Origin: Chloroflexota bacterium
GTDB taxonomy: Bacteria > Chloroflexota > Limnocylindria > QHBO01
Reading direction: 5' to 3'
Assembly (NCBI GenBank): GCA_005880165.1
Contig: VBJP01000137.1
Span: 1 to 6,163 of the forward strand
DNA length: 6,163 nucleotides
Shown here piece by piece: positions 6,127-6,163 of this stretch. A program made the position numbers and the translations under genes. Below the pieces are notes generated by a model, which saw only the letters and a list, made by a program, of their open reading frames with translations, did no database searches and was not told the DNA's origin. Every line of letters begins with the position of its first letter. The stretch's first letter is position 1.

Positions 6127-6163
6127 GCGCCCGGCGGCCCCGGCGTCGTGAGCAGGTCGTTAC

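Overview
The window is one tightly packed, GC-rich stretch with every gene on the minus strand, read from right to left. It looks like a single sugar uptake and catabolism operon. Transcription order is: a promoter with two LacI-type operators (about 6082-6126), a CUT2-type ABC ATPase (4489-6000), its permease (3441-4454), a lipoprotein sugar-binding protein (2362-3339), a LacI-family repressor (1168-2262), an RbsD/FucU-family mutarotase (736-1155), and the N-terminal 237 residues of L-fucose isomerase (713 down to 1, cut by the window edge). Gaps between genes are 12 to 101 bases, so no gene-free stretch exceeds 300 bases. No tRNA, rRNA, CRISPR or mobile element was seen.

FucI is recognisable from long conserved blocks and makes L-fucose the best guess for the pathway substrate. 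D-arabinose or another FucI substrate remains possible. The inferred flow is: the binding protein captures the sugar outside the membrane, the permease and ATPase import it, the FucU-like protein interconverts anomers, and FucI isomerises the aldose to the ketose. The LacI-family protein probably senses the sugar and controls the promoter at the right end, and with it its own gene. Kinase, aldolase or dehydrogenase genes for later steps would lie beyond position 1.

The organism is a high-GC bacterium. The binding protein has a lipobox followed by a Gly/Ser-rich linker, and several starts are GTG. This style is common in Chloroflexota and Actinomycetota, but the assignment to phylum is a low-confidence inference.

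Nothing here looks like a wholly new system. The points worth a second look are regulatory: paired operators over the promoter, a strong hairpin between the binding-protein and repressor genes that pairs better in the operon RNA than on the opposite strand, and an isolated perfect Shine-Dalgarno sequence in the ATPase leader with no start codon in range.
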